DNA from: Ciona savignyi
Lineage: Eukaryota > Chordata > Ascidiacea > Phlebobranchia > Cionidae
Length of the DNA: 64,000 nucleotides
NCBI GenBank assembly: GCA_000149265.1
Contig: CH003035.1
Coordinates: 719,341-783,340 of the forward strand
Direction of reading: 5' to 3'
In this document: piece by piece, positions 12,630-25,634 of the stretch
Position numbering within the stretch: position 1 is the stretch's first letter
Layout: each line of letters begins with the position of its first letter
Made by a program: the position numbers and the translations under genes
Notes under the pieces: model-generated
The model's database searches: none
Told to the model about the DNA's origin: nothing
The model's input: the letters and a program-made list of their open reading frames with translations, nothing else

Positions 12630-14326
12630 TCAATCTGTTTCCTAAATCTCCTTAGGCCTATGATATTTTCTTTATTATAACTTTATTCCAGTTTTAATAT
12701 AAACTAATCACCAGTCTGTAAAAACCAAAAGCAGCAAAGCAAGTTGACTGTTTTCAATCCCAAATTCCAATCCGTCGTTCGGGATTTTGGGGCTAGTATA
12801 CGATGCTCCGTAGCCCCAAAAATAATTTTAAACTAAATTTATTAAAAATTGCTTTCAAAGTTATAAAGTTAGTAACAAAAATTTCTACAAACAATTAAAA
12901 CGTGAAAGTAAACTTGCTACCATTCATAAACATGCCGGGATTACCGTCATAGAGATCTAGTATTCATTTTGGTGCTTTTCGAAATCCGTCTTTAAAAAAA
13001 CGAACCAATCAACCAATTAACCAAAACACGTTGTTAAATCAAGCAATCGGCAAATCATGTGACCACAGCTCACCAATTTATAAAAACGCTGTCATAATCG
13101 GGTTAGTCTAGGGGTTTAGTCGCCGCCTTTCAGCCGAAGAGTTATTGATACGAAACTGGCCACCAGCTAGTTGGTTATGTCCTTGGGCAAGGCAGTTAAC
13201 GGACTTTGCCTGAACCAAGCGAATTAATTAGTTATACTAAACTGAAAGAATGTCTGAATCATACACAGCACACTGCAATAGCTCCGGTAACCCGACGGTG
13301 GGAGTGAGGTGATCTGACGATTGCCAATGTGTTAACCCACTTGGTTTTCCTATTTACGGGGATAGACATTAATATCCTATCCTATCCCATCCTAAAGTTA
13401 ATCGCCTATTTCTATGATTTCATCCGGTAGATGACGCAAGTGAGCTACCAATTGCATCATGCTCTGTCCAGCATGTGCGTCGCTGCAGTTGTTCTCTGAG
13501 CAATGAGGGGAAGCCGTCCGAACCCGGTCCATTATTGTGTTAAACTAAAACCGCTTAAACGTCTCAAATATATATACAATGCATTGAAATATCCCCGGTA
13601 ATCCGGCGGTAGACTTGGGGAGGTAATCTGACGATTGTCCGTGAAATAACGTCATTGCATATTTTCATTCACTGTAATAAAACATAAACGTCCTAAACTT
13701 AATTGCACTAGCCTCTGGAACTTCATAAAATTTTATTTGGTTGCTGGGATTGAAATATTAAACTTAAAGCGCTGTTTATTTGCCCTCAGCTATGTGTAAA
13801 CAAAAGCGACATGGGACCTGGTAATATGCTATTCAGCAAAACATTCGTTAATAATTAACCCCCTTTTTAATATGCACAACCAGTTCAGGCATATGACTTT
13901 CCTCGGCAAAATGACTTTGATGTAACCTCCTATTGCAACTATTTTAGGTATGTCTAGGATAACACTATTCTTTTTTAGTTAAAAATATGGATTAAAAGGC
14001 ATGTTTTTCTGAGAAAAATGTATAGTTGTATTAGGAACATCTATTGACTTTGCACAGCCCTTAAAGCCCGAACCCGACTCTAAACATACACAAATAATTA
14101 TCAAGAACTCAAATAATGTAAGACATTTGTATTCGTTCTGAGGTTGTTAAAAAATAACAATAAATGTTAAAATAAAACAATACATGACATATACAAGTAC
14201 TTAATTTTACTACAAATATTTTGATGACTTTATTTCAGAAATAACATAATCGGAAAATAAAATAGTTTTTGTGCTGATTTTGTACCTTTATATTAGATAG
14301 ATGATTATATTTTAATAAAATAATCT
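12630..14326. other. Intergenic, NOL11 promoter side to sulfotransferase 3' end
   Basis: Apart from the SINE at 13099-13393 and the fragment near 13594, no exon or RNA gene is visible. TTTATT at 14229-14234 (AATAAA on minus) is a candidate polyadenylation signal for the sulfotransferase gene. Confidence 0.5.
13099..13393 (+). mobile_element. tRNA-derived SINE, near full length (family 1)
   Basis: Plus-strand copy with A-box region GGTTAGTCTAGGGG, CCTTGGGCAAGGCAG and AATAGCTCCGGTAACCCGAC, ending in the pentamer tail ATCCTATCCTATCCC. It lies upstream of NOL11 in the gap before the sulfotransferase gene. A further short body fragment is at about 13594-13655. Confidence 0.92.
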
Positions 14327-16374
14327 TTACATAAGGTTGGGATACTTTGCCCAGATTTTGTCGAAACCAGGAAATTCTGCTGCTGTTTTAACTAATTTCT
14401 CATCGATGCGTTTGCTCTGTGCACCGGATAGCGTGTTTCTCCAGTCTCCGATAGCACCCTTCCTCATAAACTTCAAGTCCTTTGGTGCAATGGTTATACA
14501 CTGGAAATTAAGGCATGACATGTGTGTTGTGTTGGAACAAAGGTTATATTGCTGGTTAAGGGTTGTTCCTAAACCAACTACCAAAACCAAGGTGATAAAA
14601 GTATATCTGGTGGAACAATCAGCATTTTACAATGCACAAATATACACTAATTACAAGCTAAATTAATTTTTAAAATCAGGCTGTATATAATATCTTAATT
14701 GAGTGGTCGGGACGACTGCACTCGCTGTATTGTCTGACAGTATCCGTAGCAAATCGAAATTAATTTAAGTCTCACTTACGTATTTTAGAGGGTTCGATTT
14801 CATCGTATTAAAAGATGAGTGATGGACAACCTTTTCTAAAACACCTTCCAGTTTGATTAAATCACACCATGGTGAGCCCAAAAAGTTAGCGAGCTTTACA
14901 ATTTCCCTGTGAAAATAATGCATTTTGAATGTGATAAAATATAGCTTGCAGTTTCAAAGTTCTTTTCGCCCAGCCAACGATCGCAACCATGCTGTTAACT
15001 GAACTTAAAACAAAAGGTGCCCTTAGGCGTTCGGAAAAATCTGTATATGTGTATACCGGATGTCATGCTGTGCCAAGGCCACCTTGGTCGGTTTGACCGT
15101 AAAGCTTGATGGATGGTGAGTCGTGTTTAGCCCAACTACTAATTACCCAGTAGATTAAGTCCTTGGGCAAGAAAATGAAGCCATTGCCGAACCCAATAGA
15201 TTAATAGAATCTAATAAAATTAAATAACACCTGAATCATATACAAACCACAACAATAGCTACTGTGACCCAACGGTGAGTGCAAGGTAATTCGACAATGG
15301 TCAGCTGCATAAGCGCTCGTTGCGTTTTCTTATTTACGTGGACAAACATTGTCCTGTTAAATACTAACGTTATCAGTACACGGAAGACGTTTTTAACGTA
15401 CGTAGTATATGTAATAGGTAATTTTTTGAAATTTTTCCTCACGTTTTAAAATCCGTCTTCATGTCTTCATACAACATAAAATGTATATTCTTCTGAGTCA
15501 GACTTTTCTCAAACCATCTTCCAACCATGGCGAAATAGTCTCCCCAATCTACCAAGCCATCCATAAACAGATCAAAGTAATCGTCAAATTGTCCACCGTT
15601 GAATTTGTAAAAGTTGTGAAAATCAAGCGTGTGGTGGAAAAATGACACAACACAATCCTTGGGGTTCCGAGCTAAAAAAGAATTACAGACCTTGTAGTAT
15701 GCTTAGTTATAAATTTTAGTCCAAATCTAACGCTGTTTACGCATAAGGTAACAATGCAAGAGCTATTAAACTATAGGTTTGCATATACTATTGTAGGTTT
15801 ACCATACCGCCATCGTGATGCCCTTGTTTAACCCATTGATACACTATAGGATCAAGCAATGGCAGTTCATTACATATTTAAAGACTCAAGCTATTAGCTT
15901 CGGTTCCGTCACCTTTCGGCTATTGCGATCGACTACATGTCGCTCGATGACATGTACCATCTATAACAATTAAGCACGCAGAATCAATTCTGGCTTACCT
16001 ACAAAAACATATTTTGCTGTGTCTTTCTGTTGAATCATATGGTAGTCCAAATGAGTTTTGATCACGCGAGGAGGTTTCATTTCTTTCACTTTATCCGCAC
16101 CAACCAATTCCAAGAAAGGGTAGTGCAGATTGAGATTGTCGTTGTTGGAAATTGGTTCCCCTCCGTGCTCTATAAGGTAGAGTACATTGAGCATCCAAGT
16201 AGTACCGCACTTCGGATAAGTAACTATGTAAATGTCTCCGTCGTCCGGCTCATACTTTAAGGCCGAATCAAAGGTCTCTTGATCGATTCCTGAAAACATA
16301 CGGTAGCCATCGGGGAAAAGTGGATGCTTCAGGTAGTTGTAGACCGGCAGCACTCGTTTTTCGCTTTTATCCAT
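14327..16374 (-). CDS. Cytosolic sulfotransferase (SULT family)
   Basis: Four exons join in phase: 15999-16374, 15443-15671, 14780-14906 and 14327-14500, stop TAA 14327-14329, giving 301 residues, the usual SULT length. These enzymes transfer sulfate from PAPS to hydroxyls or amines of small molecules in the cytosol. The 5'-phosphosulfate loop TYPKCGTTW is at residues 52-60. The catalytic K-T-H at 106-108 falls at the same numbers as in human SULT1A1. The 3'-phosphate block ARNPKDCVVSFFH spans the exon 1/2 junction, FNTMKSNP is in exon 3, and RKGAIGDWRN in the last exon is the conserved PAPS-binding RKGxxGDW motif. All essential residues are present. Substrate and vertebrate subfamily cannot be told from sequence alone. 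The ATG directly follows an AG in an A-rich context. Confidence 0.93.
15060..15350 (+). mobile_element. Old, divergent family-1 SINE in a sulfotransferase intron
   Basis: In order on the plus strand: AGTCCTTGGGCAAG, GCCGAACCCAATAGATTAAT, ACAACAATAGCTACTGTGACCC, GGTGAGTGCAAGGTAATTCGAC and TTTACGTGGACAAACAT. These match the family body with many substitutions. The head is weak. Confidence 0.65.
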
Positions 16375-19300
16375 CTTTTAAATCTGACCTATAGGTCTAT
16401 TTTATCATAAAATATAATAAATAGGTCCGATAAATTAAATGCTCACACACCTATAGAACAATGTGATAAATTAGTACTAAAATACCACCAATTCACAGTG
16501 AGTAAACTTATTAACCGCACTTTAGCAATATTTGCCATTACATAACCTTAGCGTTTACTGCAAATAAAATAATGCTCGTCGCGGTTAACAAAAATGCCTT
16601 CTTCTAGCTCCCTTTCTCTCGTCAAAGCGAGACACCGAATGTTTAAGTTTAAAGTCGCAAACCCCAATGGGATATTATGGTTTCCAGTGAACGATCGAGG
16701 AGTCGAATGTTTAAGGTATATCTAATACAAAGTATATAACATTTATTTCTGTAAGCAGAAACTAATAGATTTCCGAGTTACCTATCCAAACTTACCAATG
16801 TTTTCTGAATAAAGTATTTATGTTGGTATACAACAAAACAACAATAAAAACAAAGAAAATACTAACTTTAACATCTCCATTTTGCTGCTCTTCGACTGTC
16901 AATGGTACCTGATAATTTAGATAAAAAGATTTAGATAAATTTAGATAAATTCCAATTCTACCGACGATCTTTGGAAGGCCGCTCATCTTTAACTCGAATT
17001 GACTTGTTTAGCAAAACGACATACTGTACAAAAGGTAAATGAAGCCAAGGTACAAGCTGAATAAGAAGATAATCCTACCAAGTCACAAGCTGATCAATTA
17101 AATAAGCAGAGTGACCGTCACCTTACATTGGCCAAAGTTAAGGTCAAGACTGGGGAAGATGATCTTATACTGTTGTCGGGAAGGAACTTGATATGGTTTT
17201 TGTGTCGTTTACGACTAGTCATTTAGTTATGCCTGATCCACACCCAAAACTCTGTCGATCGCTGCAATCTATGTTGCCGAAACCGGCCGCTATATTTCAA
17301 GCTCATAAAGCACATCCACACTGTACCTGTAAGTGCCTCAGATGGAAGGCGAATTGCTTCCTTAAGCTCAACAATGTATGTCGAAATTTGGACCTCAACT
17401 CGTGCATATGGTAATTCCTGCCCGGTCGCGTTAACCATTATAGGCCACACGACCGTATATTATCCATGGCTTTTTGTTTTAAATGCTTACATTGTGGTCA
17501 TAGAAACTTAAGAGGAAGATTTCACCACACTAAGTTACACGATTTTTTTACAAGGGAACCGCTGCCTTTTTCTGTTGCACATGACTCCTTTGCTTACAAA
17601 CAAACCTATATCTCCATGGACTATATGCCAACGAGATACCTCCTGAAGAAACGGTAACAGAAAATCGTGTTTGGCATTTGCCTCATTATTCTGTTCTGTA
17701 CCCACGAAGGCCCGACAAGCATTGTGTTTGACTATGCTGGGCAAACTTTTAAAGCATAAATGCTGCACTGAATGACCTTTTTGATTTACTTAATAATTTG
17801 GTCGGTGTTCTAACCAGATTTCGTAAAAAACGATTGCGTTGATAAGTGAAATCGATATTCCACCAAGTAAGGGTGGAGCCACAGGATCGTGACGCATTAC
17901 GGTTTTTGTGGTAGCCGGGAAGATTTATGTACCTGTCTGCATTTTTTTAACCGAGCCAAGTTTTGATCCCATGATGGGCTCGTCACTAGGACTTATATAC
18001 TTTTTGTATATAAGTCGGTATATGTATTGGTCGCGTTAACCATTCGGCCACAAGACCGTACATCTGTCCCGCATCGCACGAAGGTTTACTTGTTTGGCCC
18101 AACGGCATCACCTAGTTGTCCCTTCTGTCTGAAACATACTCCGCACGTACATGGAAATATTTACGACCGACGGGTTTGTAAAAAATGTTAAGAAAAATGT
18201 CTATGTTAATTACGATTTATCATCAGTCCATTCGTTAATAAGTGAGTTCTGGAAGTTTGCCCACAAATTTCGGATTAATGCTGATCAGCCAAAACAGACC
18301 ATTACTTGGCGGGGCATTCTAACTACTATTCGTTTCTCGCATGACCCAATTGATTTCTTGCTCCTGTGGTCCCTAACGCTCACCTTAAATGTATGTTTAG
18401 ACAGGGACTGAAATGAGACGATAAAATATCAGAAGAAAAAGCACATCGTTGGAAGGTCTGATAATGCCAAGAATAACTAATGGATGTTACAATGAATTTT
18501 CCTTACTACCCATTGATAATACATGGATACAACGGGGCTATATCCACACGCCACGTACATAAATCAAGTATATTGCAAGGCTGATGAGCGAACGCCTTTA
18601 ACAAATCGTATTACATGTTGTGTAAAACAATTGACGGGTAAGGTCATGTGTTTTCATTAATAATAACGGAATCTCGAAGGAACAATACAAAATCAAAAAA
18701 AGGACCACGTATAAGTTTTTTTATGGAAGAACGCAAACAATGTCAGTGCACATGCTGGCCTCAAGGTTTTTTCTAGGGTTTTGTATAGTGTCTGTACTGG
18801 AGTCACTTAAAGTCCTATTTTTTGGTTCCAGTCTTTGGTTTATGCCGATATCTTCTGCCCATTTCCCAATCCCCAGCTTGTGATAGAATTATACCTATGC
18901 AGGTACCAACACTTTGGAAAGATGCATGTTTGTGGGAGGTGTATGTCAAGACTTCTGCAAAGTAAAATTTTATAAGTGAAAAGTAACCCATAATTAAAAA
19001 TTATATTAACACGAATAAAATTTGCTATTAACAAACAGTAACAGTCAACATACTGTACTAGCTTCGAAAACGTCGTTTTCTAACCAGGGTAGGGTTCGAA
19101 TGATTGTAACTCCAATGATGAATGAATTTTCAAAACATTGTATCTTTAAGTTAATAAAGCCGACATTCGGTTATTCTAATCGAATAACAGCGCCATCAGA
19201 TTTATACTCCTTTAGGAATGGATAATGCCTTGCTCAGCTGGGCGCCGATCGCTACATGACGCCCATAGGCAGCGCCTTTCATGTACCTCTATGGTTAACT

Positions 19301-19478
19301 TAACATTATACGATTACGTAATCATCGACCTAAAGCAGTTCGTTATCTTGAGAACGGGAAGCGAAAATATTTTTTGACGAATACAACGCGAGTGCGTCAA
19401 TGTTTGGTTGCATTGCAACATTAATGTTCTTGTACTGGTCAAATCAAAATATTGAGCGTCGTGTAATGTTATATTGAA
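16375..19478. other. Gene-poor stretch
   Basis: About 3 kb with no gene I can support. It contains tRNA-Ser-like SINE pieces (head at 17420-17455, fuller copy at 17940-18062) and a palindrome-centred motif near 19312. Several ORFs of 60-90 codons lack splice sites, domains or composition that would mark them as genes. Confidence 0.45.
17940..18062 (-). mobile_element. tRNA-Ser-like SINE (family 2)
   Basis: On the minus strand the unit starts TACGGTCTTGTGGCCGAATG (A-box region TGGCCGAATGG), runs through ATACATATACCGACT and GTCCTAGTGACGAGCCCATC, and has a B-box-like GGGATCAAAAC. The same unit forms the tandem array at 62.2-62.7 kb. Confidence 0.75.
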
Positions 19479-19479
19479 A

Positions 19480-21180
19480 CTAGAGAGTGTCAACCACGTG
19501 TTTTAAAACCACTATTTGTAAAACACATTTTGTATGATATATATATATATTCCCCAACCATAATCCCTAACCATAATTTGTATTTTATACACCGGGTTAG
19601 TAGTTTGTTTCTGCAAGCATAAACGCATGGGTCCCTAAGGTAACAATCCGATCTTGTTATTAATGTTCATTACACAATATATGTTATTGTCAGATATGTG
19701 CACGTCAGATCCATGTTATGTAACATTCCTAAAAGTTTTAACCGGACTGTCATAGTTTTGTTTCTGCAAGCATAAACGTATGGGTCCCATAGTTATTAAA
19801 CCAAACTTCTTTTCCATGTGTAGTTAAAAAAATAATAAGCGTGTTAGATTTACGAAATTTTACCACAAATGTTTTAAATTTAAGCCTCTTGTCAAGCGCT
19901 TTGGTAAAGGGAAGGTAAATTCCCAAAACAGCCCGATTGAGATTTTTATTATTTCGGGGAATTTTCCTGGGTTTAGTACATAAATTTCTGCTTAACATAT
20001 CTAAGTTATGTTATCTAAGTTAGATGTTTGTTAGATAATCTAACAAACCAGTTTTTAATCCGCTTTGGCGACTCCTTGTTGAAGATTTCGGACCGATATA
20101 GCATGCCTGTTACAATCATGGTTTAAAAACAAATCATAATTTTTAGGGTATTTCCCTATGTTCCCTTTTTCTTTTTGCTCAATGGTACAAAGGCGGATAG
20201 GGAACTAACATTTCGGCTGTTTAAGCGCTATGCCCCAAAAAGCTAATTTAAAAAAATTACGATTTGTTTTTTACCTCCCAGGGGAATTCCCCTGGGTATA
20301 TTACCCAAACTTTTGGTTTCTGCAAATCTAGACCATGGTGTTTAACAAATAACAAAGTTTCATTTTAATTCCATTACCCCTTCTGGTAGATGTCGGTGCC
20401 ACAACCCATGCCTGTCACAATCATGATTTGAAAACAAAATCTTATTTTTAGGGTATTTCCCTAGGTAATTGTTTTAATTCTTCTAAGTGTTATATCATTG
20501 GCTAATGCACTTACAGTTTGCCAAATTTAAATGAAATTGGAGTAGCCGTTTAAGCGCTCTGCCCAAAAAAGCTATTTTTTTTTAAAAAAACACCAGTTTT
20601 GGTTTTTCACCTTCCAGGGGAATTCCCCTGGGTATATTACCCAAACTTTTTGGTTTTTGCATATCTAGACCATGTTGTCTAACAAATGACAAAGTTTTAT
20701 TTCAATTCCATTACTTCTTCTGGTAAATATCGGTGCCACAACCCATGCCTGTCACAATCATGATTTAAAAACAAAATCGTATTTTAGGGTATTTCCCTGG
20801 GTAATTTTTTAAATTCTTTTAAGTGGTATATCAGTGGCTAGTGCCCTTACAGTTTACCAAATTTAATTGAAATTGGAGTAGCCGTTCAAGCGCTATGACC
20901 AAAAAAGCTATTTTTTTTAAAAAAGATACCGTTTTGGTTTTTTACCTCCCAGGGGAATTCCCCTGGGTATATTCCGCAAAATGTTGGTTTCTGCACTTCT
21001 AGACCATGTGATATAACAAACAACAAAGTTTTATTGCGATTCCATTACCCTTCTGGTAGATGTCGTTGCCACAAGCCATGCCTGTCAAGCGTTTGACGAA
21101 AAAAAAAAAGAAAAAAAAAAGAAAAAAAAAAAACGGACAAAAACAATATGTGTCCCATTTTTCCAAATGGGACCCATAAT
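19480..21180 (+). mobile_element. 330-bp-unit repeat element, copy A
   Basis: The element starts near TAGAGAGTGTCAACCACGTG and ends with a hairpin (GTCCCATTT / AAATGGGAC) followed by CCATAAT. Its interior has repeating ~330-bp units, each containing the palindrome CCCAGGGGAATTCCCCTGGG or a variant (about 20279, 20617, 20948), then TTTGGTTTCTGCA, a TCTAGACCATG block, TTCTGGTAGATGTCG and CATGCCTGTCA. It has no coding capacity that I can see. A purine tract of A with scattered G (about 21098-21134) lies just inside the hairpin end. Three further copies are at 37.8, 40.1 and 59.4 kb. Confidence 0.88.
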
Positions 21181-21823
21181 GAGGTAGTTCTAGTTGCAAC
21201 ATTTGCAATCTAAAATTTACAAACAACGATCCTCATTAAGCAGGTGGAGATTTAAGTAAACTAACATATTCGCTCGACGGTTTTAGCTGATCGGTTAAAT
21301 GGGACACCGCATTCGCATTAAAAATTGTTTGTGGACTGTTCGGTGAAATGTTAACGTATTTGTTAAAGCTGTAGGTACTTAATATTTGGTTTATTTTTTA
21401 TACACTTAATAGTGGTTATTTTATGTTAAAGCTGTCGGAGTTTAATAGTCGGTTTATTTATCCTACAAGGGGTTACATACTTTATCACCATTTTGAATTA
21501 CGAAAGATATCTTTATCACGTATTCGCACCATGCTGATGTTAGTAACTCTCATATATTCGCATGGTGGAGATAGTAACGTTGATTTTTCAGCGTTGGTTC
21601 TTCATAAGAAAGTTGTCTTGTTACCACAATCGCAGATAAACCTACTCGTAATTAATAAAACCGCGATCCAAGAAAAACATAGTAAATCAAATCGTATTCG
21701 AACGCGCAATTACGTTTTTTCGATTTATTTTAATTTCGTTCTAACAAATTCAGCATTAGAACCCATCCTGATTCTATCAGATGCCAAGTATCAGACTATA
21801 ACAATTGAATCTAAAAGTTGACT

Positions 21824-23008
21824 TTATGGCTTACTTTTGAGCACACTGTAAAGAATACTGTCTTTAAAAGACTTTTTGGTTTTCTTTCGAGCAGAACCCA
21901 AGCCGGTCCATGAATACTGCTGAGCCAACTCCTTCGTCATAAAGGCTTTAATAAAACGTCTAATGGTGGACCGTAAGTCTGCACTTTCTATCTTTTTGGC
22001 AAGTCCTTCAAAGTCCTAAGGAGAAAAAAACAACATGTAGTAATTGGGCATATTTCGGGAGTTAAAAACTGATAGTTGCTGCTAGTTAAAGATAAGCTAT
22101 TGTCAGAAAACAACAAAAGCACATTTCCCCAAAACCTGCTTATTAATAATAATAAACCATTTGGAAAAGAGCAAAACAAGCCAACTTAAAATTAGGCGAT
22201 CGTACCTGAAATGCTTGTATCGTCACAGCAAGTTGTTCATCCGTGTTAGCTGGTGATAAGGTAAAAGGCAGTTCCTTTTTATAAGTTGACATCAAATTGT
22301 AAACTGCTTCTTTTAGATCTGACATCTCCTGCTTTATGTCTATTATGTGCTGTAAGCTGATCTGGGTGTTCACGTATATTTTGTCCGTAATGGAACGTAT
22401 TTCACTTACTACGTGTAGTAAGTTTGAAGAATTATCAGCATGCAATATTTCCCTCTTTCTTTTTGGTGTAGATGTCCCAAATGATGGTCTATACGATCTG
22501 TAAATTTTAATAATTAGATCCCATTATAGAAGGAGCATGTTTTTAACGGGTTCTGGGCTGCTATATAATGAATTATCACATTGGCAGACAGATATATGGT
22601 TTACGAATAAAAGTCTTACCTTTTATGAGGATTCATTTTTTTGGGGGGAGGTGTCAAAGCAGGTATACTTTCTGCAAAACAGGGTAATGAAGTTACCGGT
22701 ACATTTTCCGCTGCAGAGCTGTCACTGGAACATTCTTCACTTGAGGAATCTATGGAAGATTCACTTGAAGATTCCTCTTCAGACAACTGTTGGTCGAGTT
22801 CAATAGGCACATTATCTAACAGTCCTTCATTCGGCTTATAGGAATTTTCAGTAATGCCGACTTCGCCAATAACAGTATGCGTAGCAGATCCACTCTCATT
22901 TGGTTGAGATTTTTTAGCCAAAGCTTTTTTCACACGCAAAACTTGCTGACGTTTTGATAATTGATGAAACGATTTATAGTAAGTTCTACCCAGTTTGGTG
23001 CGAGGCAT
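21824..23008 (-). CDS. DUF4806-domain protein
   Basis: Three exons join in phase: 22620-23008, 22206-22497 and 21824-22015 (stop TAA 21824-21826), giving 290 residues. The N-terminus is basic (about 1-35). A Ser/Glu-rich acidic stretch follows (about 75-100), then a short PKRKRE nuclear-localisation-like motif at the start of exon 2, a likely helical region, and a C-terminal DUF4806-type domain in exon 3 with the signature LAQQYSWTG followed by basic residues. The function of DUF4806 is unknown; such proteins are often multi-copy in invertebrates. An acceptor (TTTTATTTTTAG) abuts the ATG directly, so transcripts carry either an upstream non-coding exon or a trans-spliced leader. AATAAA on the minus strand at 21724-21729 is a likely poly(A) signal. 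Confidence 0.8.
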
Positions 23009-23040
23009 CTAAAAATAAAATATAAATGTCTTGAATGTAG

Positions 23041-23265
23041 GGTGCCTCTAAATACTACAGGACCGCTTGGATCGCTTGGATCACTTAGATTGCTATGAAA
23101 AGTAATTTTAACCCTGTCCTAAACACTAATCTCAACCCAGAACTAACTTTAACCCCAACCCTAACAATATTATTATGGCTTTTGTAATTACGAAGTATAG
23201 TAAGCGATCCAAGCGATTTAAGCGCTCCATGCGTTCCAAGCGGTCCTGTAGTATTTAGAGGTACC
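23041..23265 (+). mobile_element. 225-bp MITE with long terminal inverted repeats (copy 1)
   Basis: The ends are inverted repeats: GGTGCCTCTAAATACTACAG at left and the complement of GGTACCTCTAAATACTACAG at right. They continue inward into GATCGCTTGG-type repeats. The centre contains AACCCCAACCCTAAC and TATTATTATGGCTTTTGTAA. It lies about 30 bp upstream of the first coding exon of the DUF4806 gene. Confidence 0.9.
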
Positions 23266-23577
23266 GTTGAAATGTACGCTATGCTACCGGATAACTGACT
23301 CGATGACTACGTCTTTCGTTGTCTCTTCCCTGTAATATTTTATTTTCCTTGTGCAATTTGATTCCGTGCGAGAAATAAACGTATATTAATAGTGATACCG
23401 TGTTAGTATGCCTAAGCCTATACGTTAATAAGCATGGTCATATATATAGGCGTTCGTATATAGAATATAGGCCTGTGTTAACTTACACTGGTTCACCAAA
23501 AACAACTTTGATACCTGCACTGTGCATAGTTTATAACTATCTTACACTAATTTAATCGTAAAATTGTAGTCCAAATT

Positions 23578-24490
23578 CAGGGCTCTACATAAAGCTTTAA
23601 GAGCACTTGTGTTGTAGAACAAGTTAAGTACCAAATTGACCTGTCATATTTAGTTAACACTAGTCCCATAAAAAATCACAATTTTTGCGAACAAAACATA
23701 CAAAAGCTGGGTAAAGCAAACCACACTGCTGTTGCTATCGCGCCGCACATACCCTGCTTGACGCCTATATATTCCCGCCGTTCCAGTTCTAGACCACGTG
23801 ATTAAGCTACCATTAAACGATTACGTAATCACTCCCAAAAAGACGTTCCTTATCGTGGAAACGGGATCGCCGTTCTCGGTTCGTTGCGGTTTACACGAAG
23901 ACGATTATGTTATTTTACAAAATTAACTCGTCCAATAACTATTTTATATCACGTTTAATACTCAGTTAGACCATATTCCGCAATATATTGTTATGCAAAT
24001 GCGCGTCAGATTGGTATTAACAAACAACATAGGCTACCCTTGTCGTTCGAAATCGGCTTTTAATGTTGCTTTCGAATTATATTAATTACCATTTAATAAG
24101 ACAAAGAACTAATAACACATAAGTAAAATTATTTAATTACCTAACCGATTCAAGCAAAGACGGATACCCCGGATTGGGATGTCACGTTTGTACTTTGAGT
24201 TCGACTTTAATATAATTTACCGATTAAAATTATTAAGTCGCGCTATTTTAAGATGTTTTTTTGCGCGTTGACAAAAGATGTGTGACGAAACAGTACGAAC
24301 TTAATCGCGCACGGTGTTAGTTTAACACTGTTTGAACTCGGAAGTATACACGGCGGTTAAGGATAGTAAAAATAGCGTTAAGTTTGCAGTTTAACCTGTC
24401 ACCTTGGACAAGAGCCGAGCAATATTTACTTGTCCTACCCAATAAATCACCTGTCCCGGACAGGCGGACAATCGTGAATGTCGAGCCCTG
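23578..24490. mobile_element. Non-autonomous hAT-like element
   Basis: The left end is CAGGGCTCTACATAAA and the inverted right end is CAGGGCTCGACATTCA. The flanking 8-mers TCCAAATT (23570-23577) and GCCAAAAT (24491-24498) agree at 6 of 8 bases, as for an old hAT target duplication. No transposase frame is visible. Confidence 0.65.
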
Positions 24491-25541
24491 GCCAAAATTT
24501 GTCACTACAACGCAGCAACAGACTTCTGACACTATAAGCGAAAAACAAATTTTCAAAATCCGACCAGCTAGTTTTGCCACACTAAATTCGTTTTTTACAA
24601 TAATAGGAAATTAACTCGGCATAGTGACATACAAAATTAAATGGTACCAACATCGTATTTAAATAACCAATTAAATTGTAAAATTACAAAATGTTTAGCC
24701 CTTGGAATTCGTTGGCACATATACAAGTGGGGTGCAAATTTCGTTTTGTGTTCCGTTTAAAAGAAAGCAAATATAGGCAACACTTTCCTATGTAATCGAT
24801 TCCTGGTGAAACGATGGTTTTTGTACATTTTTCATGTCGATTTAATGTCAAAGAATCTATAAAGTTATTCATGCAGTATCCACGGCAAATGTTTGCTACG
24901 TCGAGGATGATTCTGAATACAAATAGCTATATATTACGTTACTTCCGCGAGTAACAGGTTGGCTGGTTTGAAAATGACACGTATCGTTGAGCTAACACAC
25001 AATTTAAGTCCTCTGGCTATAATTGGCGGTCAGGTTTGATACGGAGTGATACGATACGGAAATGCTGGGGTTATGACTTATAACGATACAGTACGGTGGT
25101 ATGGAGACTATACGATGATTTAGTGCGCGTATGATACCGTATATATGTTGGTATAGGGATACGGTTTTCTGCAGTAAATAAAATAACCAAATCAGTAAAC
25201 TAACGAGTATATGTAAATTATAATTACCACGCACTCACCAAACTTTGGCTTTAACCGGTACAGAAAAATACGGTATCGGAAAAAAATTGTACACAGCAGC
25301 TTCTACGGTAACTAATCCGAAAAGAAAGTTATTCCATACGGTCTGGTATAGGCGATTGCAAACATAAACTCCTATTATAACGTTTTCAGTTTATGACGCA
25401 ATTTATGCTAGTTTAACATAGAGTCTATATGTCTATGTCATAGACATCAAGAAAACATGTAAGCAAATGAATAAATAATGGGTCGAGATATCTTACAACC
25501 TCCCCCGCCTAAAAAAGGAAAAATGCGTCATCAAAGCAATT
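24491..25541. other. Intergenic stretch, no feature supported
   Basis: AT-rich sequence without exons that I can support. Around 25030-25170 and 25260-25350 variants of GATACGG/TACGGTAT recur and look like a decayed simple or inverted repeat. Confidence 0.4.
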
Positions 25542-25634
25542 TCACTTTTTTACACAAATAAAAGATTCGAGGCACTTTTTAACGAAGAAAGAATCTTTAC
25601 ACTTACAGTAAAGAGTAACGCCGTGGACATGGGG

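Noticed and set aside
16792-16986. Minus ORF MSGLPKIVGRIG.. ending at a GTTAGT donor upstream of the sulfotransferase
   Set aside because: It could be an alternative 5' exon, but it contains TTTATCTAAA triplets of repeat origin, and the sulfotransferase is already complete from the ATG at 16374.
21423-21821. 132-codon plus ORF
   Set aside because: Runs antisense beside the DUF4806 3' end with no motif; it covers that gene's poly(A) region.
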